DNA of 64,000 nt from Trifolium pratense (GCF_020283565.1 NC_060059.1:3293501-3357500); one strand, 5' to 3'. Counted from the first letter of the stretch, positions 1 through 11,482 are shown. Notes: generated by a model from the letters alone, not told the origin. Translations and numbers: made by a program.

Positions 1-1034
1 ACATAAAATGCAAAGAATTAAATATTATAAGTGTAAAGTGAAAAAATTAATGTTTTTTACACCTCCGATCCTTAATATAAGAGAAATTTTATTTTTTAGA
101 TTTATTAAAAATTTAATGTATCTAGTCCATATTATTGAAAATTCTAAGTAATTGAAATGTTTCACTTACATCTTTTACCGTATACAGTTTTTTATAGAGT
201 AAATGTTTATTTAAGTTGGATCAATTTTATCAATTTCAAATGTTTTGGATAAGAATATAAATATCAAAAGTAAAGTGGTTTAAAAATGGGACCAAATTTA
301 GATTTTGGAAAAAGGAAAGACAAGTTTGCAAATATTAAAAATTAGGTGGGCCAATTTATAAACTTTTAAAAGTAATAGGATCAAATTATAAAACTTGAGA
401 TAATATAGAAAAAATTGCAAAATTTGAAATATTACAGAGAACAATTGCAAATTTTTTAAAGTATAGTGACTGATGTGTAAATAGTGAAACCTACATGACC
501 AATTTACATATTTTGACAAATTATAGAGACCATTAAGATTCATACTCTCTTCCTCCTAGAATATGTCACTTTATTAGCACTAAAGGAAATAAGAAATGTA
601 CTTAATTTTACATGAAAAAATAAAGGAGAAATTTTAAAAATTCACTATTATCCAAACAAAATAAATTACTATTATTTTGAGTATGTAGTCGAAATGACAA
701 ACATTACATAAACTTACTCACATAAATATATAATCGCGAGGTTCCAATTCAAACTCAAGTTCAGACAAACAATATCAACATGAGCATGACTTATGAACCA
801 AACAAAATACAGAGTATTAGTATTTTAAATCTCCCTAAGATTAAACATTAGTAGTACTATCTCATAAATTTTCCTCATCCGTCTTAAAACTAGCAAAACC
901 CATATGTTGATTCTTGAAAACTACTAGTATGAAAGATTTGGGAATTATGAGAAGCATATGTTTATCATAAGACTAATTAATTAATTTTGACCAAGTATTT
1001 CACCGGCCTCAACCATTATCTTCACATTTTCTTT
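1..1034. other. AT-rich intergenic stretch, no gene seen
   Basis: Very AT-rich. Between about 190 and 540 a degenerate phrase of the type GACCAATTTATAAAC recurs at intervals, looking like a decayed repeat. I see no conserved protein in any frame. The last 100 bases are the upstream region of the first glycine-rich gene and match the upstream regions of its two downstream copies (the 'ttgaccaagtatttcaccggcc' block, shared at about 988, 3479 and 4343). Confidence 0.5.
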
Positions 1035-1042
1035 TATAAATT
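1035..1042 (+). promoter_or_regulatory. TATA box of glycine-rich gene copy 1
   Basis: TATAAATT, about 115 bases before the ATG, in a block conserved upstream of all three copies. The other two copies have TATAAATA at the matching place. Confidence 0.6.
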
Positions 1043-1155
1043 GTGAGCCAATTACCGTTTAAATATTGTACTATAATATTACTTCTAGTCTTCTACTACT
1101 ATCACATTCTTAGAAAATTCTCATATTTGAAATTGTGTTTTTGATCATTTGAAAC

Positions 1156-1368
1156 ATGGCTGGCAAAGGTGGTAGTGGTGGTGCAAAAGGAGGTGCTGGT
1201 GGCGGCAGTGGCGGTGGTGGAAGCAAAGGGTCAACCGGTGGCAGTGGTGGCGGTGGATCAATGAAAGCACCGGGTGGTGGTGGATCATATATATCTCGTG
1301 GTGCATTTGAAAGTAACCCTCAAGGATACTTTAGTGGCCTTCATGCTGCGGACAAGGGCAACAAGTAG
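1156..1368 (+). CDS. small glycine-rich protein, tandem copy 1
   Basis: A 70-residue single-exon protein. Residues 1-45 are low-complexity glycine and serine with regularly spaced lysines (starts MAGKGGSGG). The last 25 residues are a non-repetitive tail around YISRGAFESNPQGYFSGLH followed by a lysine-rich end. There is no signal peptide or membrane segment, so it is probably soluble. Two near-identical copies follow at 3637 and 4497. The three copies differ by small in-frame glycine-codon length changes and a few substitutions, while the tail is almost unchanged, which argues that the tail is under selection. The ATG is the first after a conserved TATA box. Small glycine-rich proteins with a tail of this type exist in other dicots, but I know no assigned function. 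Confidence 0.7.
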   Translation: MAGKGGSGGAKGGAGGGSGGGGSKGSTGGSGGGGSMKAPGGGGSYISRGAFESNPQGYFSGLHAADKGNK

Positions 1369-3528
1369 TGCTATTTCATCTACGTTTTCAATTTTTGCAT
1401 TAATAATAAATATGTAATTGTGTGATGGTGATTTATGTACTATGTCACTACTATCACTATAAATAAATGAATAAACGTAGTTTACTTCTCTTATTCTTAT
1501 CAACTTATCATTATCATAATTTCATTTACAATTCCAATCCAATATATTGTTGAATATATAATTAATCACGATTTTTACTAGCAATGATGTGACTTAAAAA
1601 TTAATAAGCTATAAGACATTTTCTTGCACGATTTCTATTAACAATTTTAGAAACTATGCTATCGAAGAGATGAAGATCCAATTCAGAAGAGAAGTAAGCT
1701 TGAGAGCTTAATATGTAGAAAAATTCTATAGTATTCATATTGAATTATTATTGATTATATAGATTGTTCTATATATAAAGCTTGTAATGACTTAACAAAA
1801 CTAACTATCTAGGCAACAAACTTTAACTAATCTCTAACTACTAACTAACGTAAGAAGGAGGATTCCATACTCCCCTAACACTCGTTCTATTTGTCAAGGT
1901 TTTCTTGAACACTGAACCTTTCAAGCACGGGGATGACTAGAACCTTTTTGAGAAGCTATTGAGCCGGTACTATTAGCTTCTTGCCCGGATCCATTCGCTA
2001 TTGAGTAGAGAGAGTCGGACTTTCTTCGTAAGGAATCAGATTAAGAGGATTTCAATTCCACTCTATATTAACTTCTATATTCTAATTCTAATAAACAACT
2101 TTCAAAACCACCGTGGTTAATGTGATAATTGAAATAGTTAAATTTTACTAAAGATGTGACTTAGAAATAAGCTATAATAAATCAAATCCCTTCTCATTTT
2201 TTTAGGACAAAATTCATTAAATAACTTACAAAAAATACACTCACTAGATGTATCAAGAATACACGGTAGAGGTTGAGTTGAGTGTATACCATTCCTAATA
2301 AAGACATTGGGATTACCTTTGGCTCTAGTCATAAAATCACCTGATTTTCACTCTCATGATCTAACATAATTTGAACATAAAACGCAAGAGAATTGGATCC
2401 TATAAAGTATCAAGAAAATGGTGTTATTTAAAGTATTCTTATTAACATGTTTTATTTCTTATGGTTACCAACTGCACCATTTTTCATCCTACTATCTATA
2501 TATATATATATATTGCAATGATAGGTCGTAATATATATGTCCTTGTTTAGCTATCTTTCACACTCCCCTAATTACATATACACCCCTAATGTTTTTAAAA
2601 CTCTGTATTTGCAAACTCTGTATTGACTGTGGTATTTGCAAAATGGATAAATAAGGATTAATCTTTAAGTTTGTGGCCTATAGACAGACACAATACTGAT
2701 CTATAATAAATTAAGCACTTTACTTTGTTCCATCCTCTTTTATGCTTGTTTTCGTTTAGTAAATCTTTTTGTTTATTTGATTCTCTGCATGTTTAATGAA
2801 ATTTTTTATCTCCTTTAATCAAAAATAACTAACGTACGTAACATGTTTGGTTTTTCTTTTGTGATCTACTTGTACATATACATACATAGCTGATCGATGT
2901 CACAAGTGTGTATCTATAATTAACTTTAAACACATGAGATTAAATTCCCATCTACATTAAAATTTTGAGCACTTGAACTAAATTAAAACAATTATAGATG
3001 TAACACTTTATAGTCTTAAATATTACATCTACAATAATTTTACAATTTACTTCCAACACGTGAGACAAGTTGAAATTTGAAATAAAAAACTCGTCATCTA
3101 TTTTATTAATCATTTTGTGTTTGGTTGAGTTAGTTCAGGGTCAATCATGTTTCATCCGCTATAAACTAGTTTATCAAGCAAAACCAAAGTATGAGAAAAT
3201 CGAACCATACACCTCGGATTGTTTTGTCAAATTAATTGGTTCAACCCCTAAAATGCAATAGTATTTTTTTATGGGCACATATGCTAACATTTAACTAGCT
3301 AAAATTTGTTATGAAGATTAATAAAGGATTAATATAGATATTTTCAAGATTTGCATTAGTAAATACTACCACCGACCACACAATTCTTCGGTAAAGACTT
3401 ATCTCTTGAAAACTATGAAATATTTGGGAAGTATGAGAAGCATATATTTATCTCATAAGACTAATTAATTAATTAATTTTGACCAAGTATTTCACCGGCC
3501 TCAACCATTATCTTCACAATTTTTCTTT
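1369..3528. other. intergenic, possible LTR debris
   Basis: The 3' flank of copy 1 to about 1500 matches the 3' flanks of copies 2 and 3. From about 1690 to 1920 the sequence reads like a retroelement LTR end (AT-rich promoter-like part followed by 'ccatactcccctaaca'), but no partner LTR or coding domain was found. A short (TA)n run lies at about 2500. From about 3400 the upstream block of copy 2 begins. No gene recognised. Confidence 0.35.
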
Positions 3529-3537
3529 TATAAATAG
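3529..3537 (+). promoter_or_regulatory. TATA box of glycine-rich gene copy 2
   Basis: TATAAATAG, 100 bases upstream of the ATG, conserved in sequence context with copies 1 and 3. Confidence 0.6.
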
Positions 3538-3636
3538 TGAGCCAATTACTATTTTAATTGTATACTACTACTACTACTACTATCATATCCTTAGAAAATT
3601 CTCATATTTGTAATTGTGTTTTTGATCATTTGAAAT

Positions 3637-3852
3637 ATGGCTGGCAAAGGTGGTAGTGGTGGTGGTGGTGCAAAAGGAGGTGCTGGTGGCAGCAGTGGTG
3701 GTGGAAGCAAAGGGTCGACTGGTGGCAGTGGCGGCGGCGGATCAATGAAAGCGCCAGGTGGTGGTGGATCATACATCTCTCGTGGTGCATTTGAAAGTAA
3801 CCCTCAAGGATACTTTAGTGGCCTTCATTCTGCGGGCAAGGGCAACAAGTAG
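3637..3852 (+). CDS. small glycine-rich protein, tandem copy 2
   Basis: A 71-residue paralog of the gene at 1156, with the same architecture: glycine/serine-rich N-terminal two thirds with spaced lysines, then the conserved YISRGAFESNPQGYFSGLH tail. Here the tail reads HSAGKGNK where copy 1 has HAADKGNK and copy 3 HSADKGNK. It lies 860 bases before copy 3 in a duplicated block that includes promoter and 3' flank, so copies 2 and 3 are the youngest pair. The opposite strand is open as a proline-rich shadow, which is a by-product of the glycine codons. Function unknown. Confidence 0.7.
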   Translation: MAGKGGSGGGGAKGGAGGSSGGGSKGSTGGSGGGGSMKAPGGGGSYISRGAFESNPQGYFSGLHSAGKGNK

Positions 3853-4392
3853 TGCTATTTTATTTCATCTACCTATTACTGAGTTTCTAATTTGCCTCTT
3901 AATTTATGTAATTGTGTGATGGTGATTTATATATGTCACTACTATCACTATAAATAAATGAATAAACGCAATTTTCTTCTCTTATTGTTATCCAACTAGT
4001 ACACACATATATGGTTGAATATATAATTTAATCAATCATTTTTTTTAATAACGATGTGACCTAGAAATAAGCTATAAGATAAAAAAAATAAGCAACATTG
4101 TCAAAAAATAACTTCACTTTTTTAGGAGGGGAGCCTTTTTGCCTCCGCTTTAGTAGACTTATTGAGTTGTTCACTAATCTGGTGCAACCAAAGAATTTAT
4201 CCATGTATTATGCCCCAAGAATGCCACTCCTCATGTCTCTGCAGGCATATGTCATCATGTTTACAATTATCTCTTGAAAACTATGAAATATTTGGGAAGT
4301 ATGAGAAGCATATATTTATCTCATAAGACTAATTAATTAATTTTGACCAAGTATTTCACCGGCCTCAACCATTGTCTTCACAATTTTTCTTT

Positions 4393-4400
4393 TATAAATA
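4393..4400 (+). promoter_or_regulatory. TATA box of glycine-rich gene copy 3
   Basis: TATAAATA about 100 bases upstream of the ATG, in the same conserved block as the other two copies. Confidence 0.6.
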
Positions 4401-4496
4401 GTGAGCCAATTACTATTTAATTGTATACTAGTACTACTACTATCACATCCTTAGAAAATTCTCATATTTGTAATTGTGTTTTTTATCATTTGAAAT

Positions 4497-4715
4497 ATGG
4501 CTGGCAAAGGTGGTAGTGGTGGTGGTGGTGGTGCAAAAGGAGGTGCTGGTGGCAGCAGCGGTGGTGGAAGCAAAGGGTCGACTGCTGGCAGTGGCGGCGG
4601 CGGATCAATGAAAGCGCCAGGTGGTGGTGGATCATACATCTCTCGTGGTGCATTTGAAAGTAACCCTCAAGGATACTTTAGTGGCCTTCATTCTGCGGAC
4701 AAGGGCAACAAGTAG
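4497..4715 (+). CDS. small glycine-rich protein, tandem copy 3
   Basis: A 72-residue paralog, the longest of the three because of one extra glycine codon in the GGT tract near the start. A Gly-to-Ala change (STAGSG) sets it apart from copy 2. The tail is identical to the family form and ends HSADKGNK. No signal peptide or membrane segment. Promoter and 3' flank are nearly identical to those of copy 2, so expression is likely similar. Function unknown. Confidence 0.7.
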   Translation: MAGKGGSGGGGGAKGGAGGSSGGGSKGSTAGSGGGGSMKAPGGGGSYISRGAFESNPQGYFSGLHSADKGNK

Positions 4716-5287
4716 TGCTATTTTACTTCATCTACCTATAACTATTACTGCGTTTCTAATTTGCCTCTTAATTTATGTAATTGTGTGATGGTGATTTATG
4801 TATGTCACTACTATCACTATAAATAAATGAATAAACGCAGTTTGCTTCTCTTATTGTTATCACTTGTGTGGGGACTTTAATTCCAACTAGTACACACATA
4901 TATGGTTCAATATATAATTTAATCATTTTTTTTAATAACGATGTGACCTAGAAATAAGCTATAAGATAAAAAAATAAGAAGCATTATAAAAAAATAACTT
5001 CACTTTTTTAGGAGGGTAGCCTTTTTGCCTCCGCTTTAGTAGACTTATTGAATTGTTCACTAATCAGGTGCAACCAAAGAATTTGATAATTAAAGTAAAT
5101 TTAATTTTTATTTAATAATTTAAAAGTACTATATTTAAATTAGGACTATCGGATGATCTTTAACGCTTGATTGCATGACTGTATGATCTTTTCACATAGG
5201 AGATGCTTTAATTTATCCATGTACAGTATTATGCCCCAAGAATGCCACTCCTCATGTCTCTGCAGGCATGTCATCATGTTTACAATT

Positions 5288-6202
5288 AGTTGAGTTAGAC
5301 TCAAAATCAAATCCTATGATGATAATATAGGCTATCACGGATCCATTGCCACCAGCAGATGTCCAATCTTACATCTTAGACTGTTTTATTAGTTCAATGT
5401 GCATGCTAATGGGTTGAAAATAGATCGGTGTATGACAAAATAGACGTGAACAACTGAGACGAAATTTAGTGTTTATTTTAAGGTTTAAATAATCAAAACC
5501 TTTGGATTATATAGGGTGTCCAATTTTTCATAAGCACAAAGTGTAAGAGTTGCGGTTCCTTACCGTGATGGTTACATTGTGAGACTATGTGCACGGACTA
5601 CAAGAGGTGGCTTATTCTTCCTTATCCTATTTCTACTTCATCTGCTACTCCTTCATGGGATTATTTTTTCTCAATCATCACCTCCTAATAGTCCATCAGC
5701 CACTGTTCCTTGCATTCCAAGCAATCCCTCTCCTCCCATTCCTGAAACTTGTTCAACAAGTCAACCAGTTTTTGTCCCTCCTACTTCTTCTTCTGATTTG
5801 AAACCGTTATTGAACCTTGTAGAACTACAAAGAGGTGGCTTATTCTTGCTTGTCAAGAAGTAAATAATCATATTTATCCTTAGAGTCAGAAATATCATAA
5901 GATAGGCAAGTTTATTAATCTTTCTATTTATAAACAATCATTAATTAAAGAAAATATGACAAAAATAATATATTATTAATTTTAAATTAAAAATCAATTT
6001 AAATATTAGATAATTCACATTTAATTAATTTTCTCTCATTCTCATTAGGTAAATATGACTATAGTCATGCATTTCAATAACAAATAACACAACAACAATA
6101 TGTCCATCAATATATCTTGTAAAGAAATAATATCTTTATTTTATTTTTTTTACATATTAAATATGACTCTTTGAATCATGCATGTCATGTGAGATTGAAT
6201 AT
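5288..6202. other. intergenic, unassigned open stretch at 5579-5863
   Basis: An open frame of 94 codons at 5579 has a hydrophobic start and a proline/serine-rich end, and a second frame is open over the same bases. A short phrase ('actacaagaggtggcttattctt') occurs at its start and again, slightly changed, at its end. This looks more like retroelement debris than a gene, and I cannot name it. The rest is AT-rich without signal. Confidence 0.3.
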
Positions 6203-6204
6203 TA

Positions 6205-6462
6205 CCTCCGTCCTTAATTATAAGACCCTGTTTGACCACTGCACGTACGCCAATGCACAATTTTGATCACTAATATCTTTAATCGTCTATTAGTAAAAAT
6301 TATAAAAATTTAATATTTTGAAAATACTCATCAAAACAAATTAAACAAGATCTTATATGCTAATATTTATATTTATATATTATAAAAAATATACGGTCAA
6401 AACAAGGTAAATGACTAGTACATTTTTGTCAAACAGAGTCTTATAATTAGGGACAGAGATAG
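6205..6462. mobile_element. Stowaway-type MITE
   Basis: The left end CCTCCGTCCTTAATTATAAG and the right end CTTATAATTAGGGACAGAGA are inverted complements, with flanking TA on both sides (6203-6204 and 6463-6464). The inner part is AT-rich and non-coding. This is the layout of Stowaway (Tc1/mariner-derived) MITEs. Confidence 0.75.
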
Positions 6463-6765
6463 TATTATATATGATTAAAATACATAGTGATTCTATATTT
6501 TAACCCCTATTATTTTATTTTTAGGAAACTCTTATTATATTATGTATTTTTTTTATGTACATATTATTTATCAAATTACTTATTATATTTAAATGTCCAC
6601 AAATCTTAGTTCATCTGTCAAAATTTCTATGTCAGACGTCATTTTATCTGTCTATCAAAAAAACATATTGTATTTAAATGATCACATAAAATTTACAATA
6701 TTATTACTTTTCTGCCGCCCCATGTGGTCTGACGCTTTCTTGCAAATGCCGGAGTGTATGTCTAT
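6463..6765. other. short AT-rich gap, nothing seen
   Basis: Spacer between the Stowaway and hAT-like MITEs. No feature recognised. Confidence 0.5.
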
Positions 6766-7327
6766 TAGGCATGACAATGGGGCGGGGACGGGTTTTGCCC
6801 TCCCCAAACCCAAACCCATAAAGTTTGGGTTTCCCCAAACCCATCCCAAATTTGAGCAGGGATAAAAATGATAACCTCAAACTCATACCCAACGGGATCG
6901 GGTATCCCCATCGGGTTTCGGGTATCCCCATTACGCCTCTTTCCATATGAATTTAGATTATATTTTAGTATTTTTTTATTAAAAAAAAGTTAAATGTCCA
7001 AAATTATTTTCCCTCAACAATATTTTTTTAAATAAAGAAAAAAAAAATAGAAAAAATGGATTGTTTAATACTCAAATTAAAATAAAAACTAAATATACGA
7101 ACGTAATATAAGAGATTGTTTAAGCATTTCTAATTTAAAAGAGGTGAAATCTAATTTTTAGTATAAGCAGGGCGGGTTCGGGGTGGGTATTAATGTACCC
7201 ATTACCCGTCCCAAACCCATCTTTTGAAATCGGGGAAAACTCAAACCCAGTCAACTCGTGTTTTCCCCGTCAAAGCGGGTATGGTTTGGGTGGGTACCCG
7301 CGGATATGGATTTTATTACCATGCCTA
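6766..7327. mobile_element. hAT-type MITE with readable 8-bp TSD
   Basis: The element starts TAGGCATGACAATGG and ends CCATGCCTA, inverted ends typical of plant hAT elements. It is flanked by ATGTCTAT (6758-6765) and ATGTCCAT (7328-7335), an 8-bp duplication with one mismatch. Both subterminal regions are unusually GC-rich, with repeated GGGTTTGGG / CCCAAACCC phrases, around an AT-rich centre. No transposase is present. Confidence 0.75.
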
Positions 7328-7343
7328 ATGTCCATGCACCGCT

Positions 7344-7492
7344 CTACAATTTGTTCGTCGCCCAGCCGCCCGATCGGAGAAATTTGTCGTTGAGGCGTCT
7401 AATTGCTCAAACCCTCCACTGTACAATTTGTTCGTCGCCCAGCCGCCCGATCGGAGAAATTTGTCGTTGAGACGTCTAATTGCTCAAACCCT
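7344..7492. repeat. 77-bp direct tandem duplication
   Basis: The block starting TACAATTTGTTCGTCGCCCA at 7345 recurs at 7422, ending in TAATTGCTCAAACCC each time, with one or two mismatches. It directly follows the hAT-like element. Confidence 0.85.
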
Positions 7493-7696
7493 TGGCATCG
7501 AGAACGAAGATTATTGCTTGGAGAACAGAGTTGACTATGACAAAAAACAATTATTTTTTAATTAAATGCAATTATTTTTTGTCGTAAATTAATCTTTTTA
7601 TTTATAAGAAAAAACATAATTATTTGGGTCAAGAGAACAAAACATAATTTAATTATTATTGAATATATTAATAAAAAGAATTAGATACAATAATTA

Positions 7697-8336
7697 TCTA
7701 TAACATTAATAAAGGGAAAACACTTTTTTTGGTGTAGCCTTTTTTTAAAATACCATAAATACCCTTCCCTTAGTATTTTTTCCACACCATAACTTCCAAA
7801 ACCAACTTTTTTATTTTTTAAACTTTTTTTAACTTCCAAAACCAACTCTTTTTAACTACCAAACCATCCATTTATTCCATTCATTTTATTTACACATCTT
7901 CATTCTTCATATTTTTCTTCAAGATTATTAAAAATGATATGTCTACGTGCCCACTATTCGGAGAGGTTAGGGCGATGTTGGCAAATGATGAAAGACATAT
8001 ATGCACATGAAAGTTATCTATAACATTAATAAAGGGAAAACACTTTTTTTGGTGTAGCCTTTTTTTAAAATACCATAAATACCCTTCCCTTAGTATTTTT
8101 TCCACACCATAACTTCCAAAACCAACTTTTTTATTTTTTAAACTTTTTTTAACTTCCAAAACCAACTCTTTTTAACTACCAAACCATCCATTTATTCCAT
8201 TCATTTTATTTACACATCTTCATTCTTCATATTTTTCTTCAAGATTATTAAAAATGATATGTCTACGTGCCCACTATTCGGAGAGGTTAGGGCGATGTTG
8301 GCAAATGATGAAAGACATATATGCACATGAAAGTTA
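7697..8336 (+). repeat. 320-bp exact tandem duplication of the Helitron 5' end
   Basis: Bases 7697-8016 and 8017-8336 appear identical on line-by-line comparison. Each unit begins exactly at the Helitron-type TCTATAAC terminus, preceded by TTA. Identity implies a recent event or gene conversion. Confidence 0.9.
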
Positions 8337-8894
8337 ATGCAAAAAATGGTGAAATGTTTATCATATGTATATGTCTATATGTATGACAACGACAATTGTA
8401 AATTGTGTAAACTTGATTATTAAAAAAAATTACATGAAGTATAACCACCACACCCACATTCGGTTATTCAAAAAGATAAAGGGAGAGAGGAATTGGTTAT
8501 TTTGTAATGCTCTCATATCTATGAGAGAAATCTCATAATGATAGAAGAAAGGTATGACTTCCAACTCTCATCATGACTAATTGCAAGGACTTTACTATTA
8601 TTTTTTTTCCCCACTCTCTCATTTCTTCTCTCTGTGTCTTCTTCTATCTTTGGTTTCTCCATATTTGTCTCTCATTTTATTTATTTATTTTTTGTTAATT
8701 CAATTCCTTTAAATGGCTAACAAAAGAAATATTTACTTCCACAAGGACATAGAAAATGTCATAATTTTAGACAGAAAAGATGTATGACATTATTTTTTTT
8801 TCTTTGTGATATTGTTGTTCTAATTCAATCATTTTCTTCATTAGAGTAAATTTCAAATTTAAATCTTCCACCATACTATTTCTAAACTTTCATA

Positions 8895-9936
8895 TTTATA
8901 TATGTCTATGAGTAATGCTTATATTTATATGGGGTATACATTGGAATGGTGGGAAGAGAAATTGAAAATTATATTAAAATATAATTAGATATTTCAATTA
9001 TAATGCAATCATTTCATTCATTTTTTTACTTTTAATTATAAAGAATTCATTATATTGAACTATTCATTTGTTTTTCTCAACGTTGTTATTTTGTTTTTCT
9101 TACCATAACTTTTCTTTCTTTTGCAAAAAATAAAAATCAGTAGTGTTCTTTTTATTCAAATTCTTTTTATTGAATTTTGATTTGAATCTTGATGTAAACG
9201 TATTTGGGATGACCTTTTTATTTTACTTTAAATGTTTTGGTGTGAACAATTTTTTTTCTCCCGAATTTAAAGTTTGAGAGTTGAGTATGTGGTATCAAAC
9301 ATTAAAATTTATATTAGATTACTATTGGTTAAGTTTTCATTTTTAATTTTCATGTTGAATTGATTGACATGTGTATATTTTTTTCTTTAGTCAAACCTGA
9401 CAGAACGTTAACTTCTTTATATATGTCTATGAGTAATGCTTATATTTATATGGGGTATACATTGGAATGGTGGGAAGAGAAATTGAAAATTATATTAAAA
9501 TATAATTAGATATTTCAATTATAATGCAATCATTTCATTCATTTTTTTACTTTTAATTATAAAGAATTCATTATATTGAACTATTCATTTGTTTTTCTCA
9601 ACGTTGTTATTTTGTTTTTCTTACCATAACTTTTCTTTCTTTTGCAAAAAATAAAAATCAGTAGTGTTCTTTTTATTCAAATTCTTTTCATTGAATTTTG
9701 ATTTGAATCTTGATGTAAACGTATTTGGGATGACCTTTTTATTTTACTTTAAATGTTTTGGTGTGAACAATTTTTTTTCTCCCGAATTTAAAGTTTGAGA
9801 GTTGAGTATGTGGTATCAAACATTAAAATTTATATTAGATTACTATTGGTTAAGTTTTCATTTTTAATTTTCATGTTGAATTGATTGACATGTGTATATT
9901 TTTTTCTTTAGTCAAACCTGACAGAACGTTAACTTC
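8895..9936 (+). repeat. 521-bp near-exact tandem duplication
   Basis: Units of about 8895-9415 and 9416-9936. 'TATGTCTATGAGTAATGC' recurs with a 521-base offset, and the units share every line I compared except one T/C difference (near 9169 versus 9690). It lies inside the Helitron. Confidence 0.9.
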
Positions 9937-11334
9937 TTTTGATATTATAAAAGGAAATTTTGAGACTAATGGTGCATGAAAAACAAAGGTAATTAAAGAG
10001 AAAAGTAATAATTAACTACCATAAAAGAGATGACTCATGAGAGACAATTGAAGGGTTGGAATGGAGACGACGGGTGGAGGCAACAAATACAAAGATATAG
10101 ACAAAGAGCGAGAGTGGAAGATAAAAAAGTAGTCTTCTATAATGATGTGAAAGATGTACATGTTTTTCTTTGTATTTTTCGATTGGTTTAATGAGTTTCT
10201 TATGTTGTCTTATTGTTTGTCTTTCTTTTAGAACTACTCAATTTTTAGTTACTTTTCCTATTCAATAAAAAAAAAATTGATTTTTTTTTTGTTGAGTAAA
10301 TCTAATGTTCAAAAAGTATAATATTTCTTGATTTCATAAAGTTTATCATGCATAGGAGGAATTTTTTTAGGTTGTGTACGTGAAAGTCGATTACTTGATA
10401 AAATGTTAGCCCTTTTCCTTTTAAATATTTTAACAATCCACTTTGGAATAATTTATCAAATCAATACTATAGGTTGTTGTTTTCTTTAAATATAAATTCA
10501 ATAGGAAATTGCAGTCTCAAATCACTCACAATGAAGATGGTGAAGAAAATAATGGCGTGAACAAACAAATATTATGAGTAGCCATGAGCATATTTTAAAT
10601 TAACATGTGCATTCTTTTATAGGGTCAAACAAGTGCATTTTCTTAGTAGTAATCTTATTTGTTGAAAGAGAAAAGAAAACATAAGATTATACACAAGTGC
10701 ATTTTATTTGTAATTTTTTGCCTTTATGACGTGTTAAATCATTCCTTTATGTCATGGTTGGATGAAAAATATAAGATTATTCATCTCTTGAATTACCTCA
10801 TGATTAAAGTTGTATATAAGAATATCAAGTCCTTACATTTTAGTGATGTTTTGTTAACTCTTGATTGAATTTATGTTAAACCTTCATGTTAAGCAGCATT
10901 GTCGATGACAAAAGAAAAGGAGTAAATGTGAACGTTTGTTTTTGTATGATGCAATTTTATATCCAAAGTTTCATTCAAGTATGGATCATAATGTGAATGT
11001 TTGTCTTCACAAATTAATGTATGATCATGGGATCAACAAACATATACGTGGAGCAAGTGCTTTCTATTGGAGTATTTGGGAAAAAGAATAAAATTTTTGT
11101 TTTCTTTTCTCTTTCAATTTATGCTACAATGTTTATGTTTTTCAAGTGGTTTAATAGTTTCTTCTTTGGTTTCTATTGCTAACATGTTTGTTTTTTAAGT
11201 TTTTTGTATTACTTATGGTGCTGAATTTTTTTTGTCTTATTTCTACTACAATGTGTGTATTTTTCAAATGATTTTTTTCCACACATAATAGTCAAATATA
11301 TACACGTTAGCAGAATAAAAAATACCGATCACAC

Positions 11335-11359
11335 AAACGGGCACGGAACGTGCCCGTTT
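11335..11359 (+). other. Helitron 3' hairpin
   Basis: Perfect 11-bp stem with a GAA loop, a few bases before the terminal CTAG. Confidence 0.75.
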
Positions 11360-11482
11360 GGCCACTAGTATGTGATAATGTGAGTAGATAGTAGTGAATA
11401 ACCTTAGAACATAAAGTAATATTCATGCGCTAACGGAAATAGAAACACATGCCGTAAAGCTTGAGTCCCAAACTCGTAATAT

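Larger units (their letters stand above)
3399..5287 (+). repeat. tandem duplication carrying glycine-rich copies 2 and 3
   Basis: Unit 1 runs from about 3399 to 4266 and unit 2 from about 4267. Each holds promoter, gene and the same 3' flank, including 'agcctttttgcctccgctttag' and 'atgccactcctcatgtctctgc'. Unit 2 has about 130 extra AT-rich bases near 5084-5213 that unit 1 lacks, either an insertion in unit 2 or a deletion in unit 1. Confidence 0.8.
7697..11368 (+). mobile_element. non-autonomous Helitron, 3.7 kb
   Basis: The 3' end carries a perfect 11-bp hairpin (AAACGGGCACG, loop GAA, complement; 11335-11359) followed after five bases by CTAG at 11365-11368 and then T. The 5' end begins TCTATAAC directly after an A. 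This fits Helitron rules: 5'-TC, 3'-CTRR with a hairpin just upstream, inserted between A and T, no TSD. No Rep/helicase coding is visible, and no captured gene was recognised; an AT-rich 69-codon frame near 10659 has no known relatives. The 5' end at 7697 is less certain than the 3' end because a second identical 5' end lies at 8017. Confidence 0.65.

Noticed and set aside
1690..1920. Possible solo LTR
   Set aside because: No matching second end, no TSD and no primer-binding site could be defined; kept only as a remark.
3591..4639. Proline-rich open frames on the minus strand over glycine-rich copies 2 and 3
   Set aside because: They are the complement of the glycine codons of the plus-strand genes; conserved promoter and tail lie on plus.
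5579..5863. 94-codon frame with hydrophobic start and proline-rich end
   Set aside because: Two frames are open over the same bases, no relative is recognised, and it contains a repeated retroelement-like phrase.
7258..7470. Overlapping frames through the 77-bp repeat
   Set aside because: They exist only because the tandem unit is not divided by a stop codon; part of MITE and repeat sequence.
10659..10868. 69-codon frame in the Helitron
   Set aside because: AT-rich composition gives phenylalanine, isoleucine and lysine-rich protein without any domain; probably chance.
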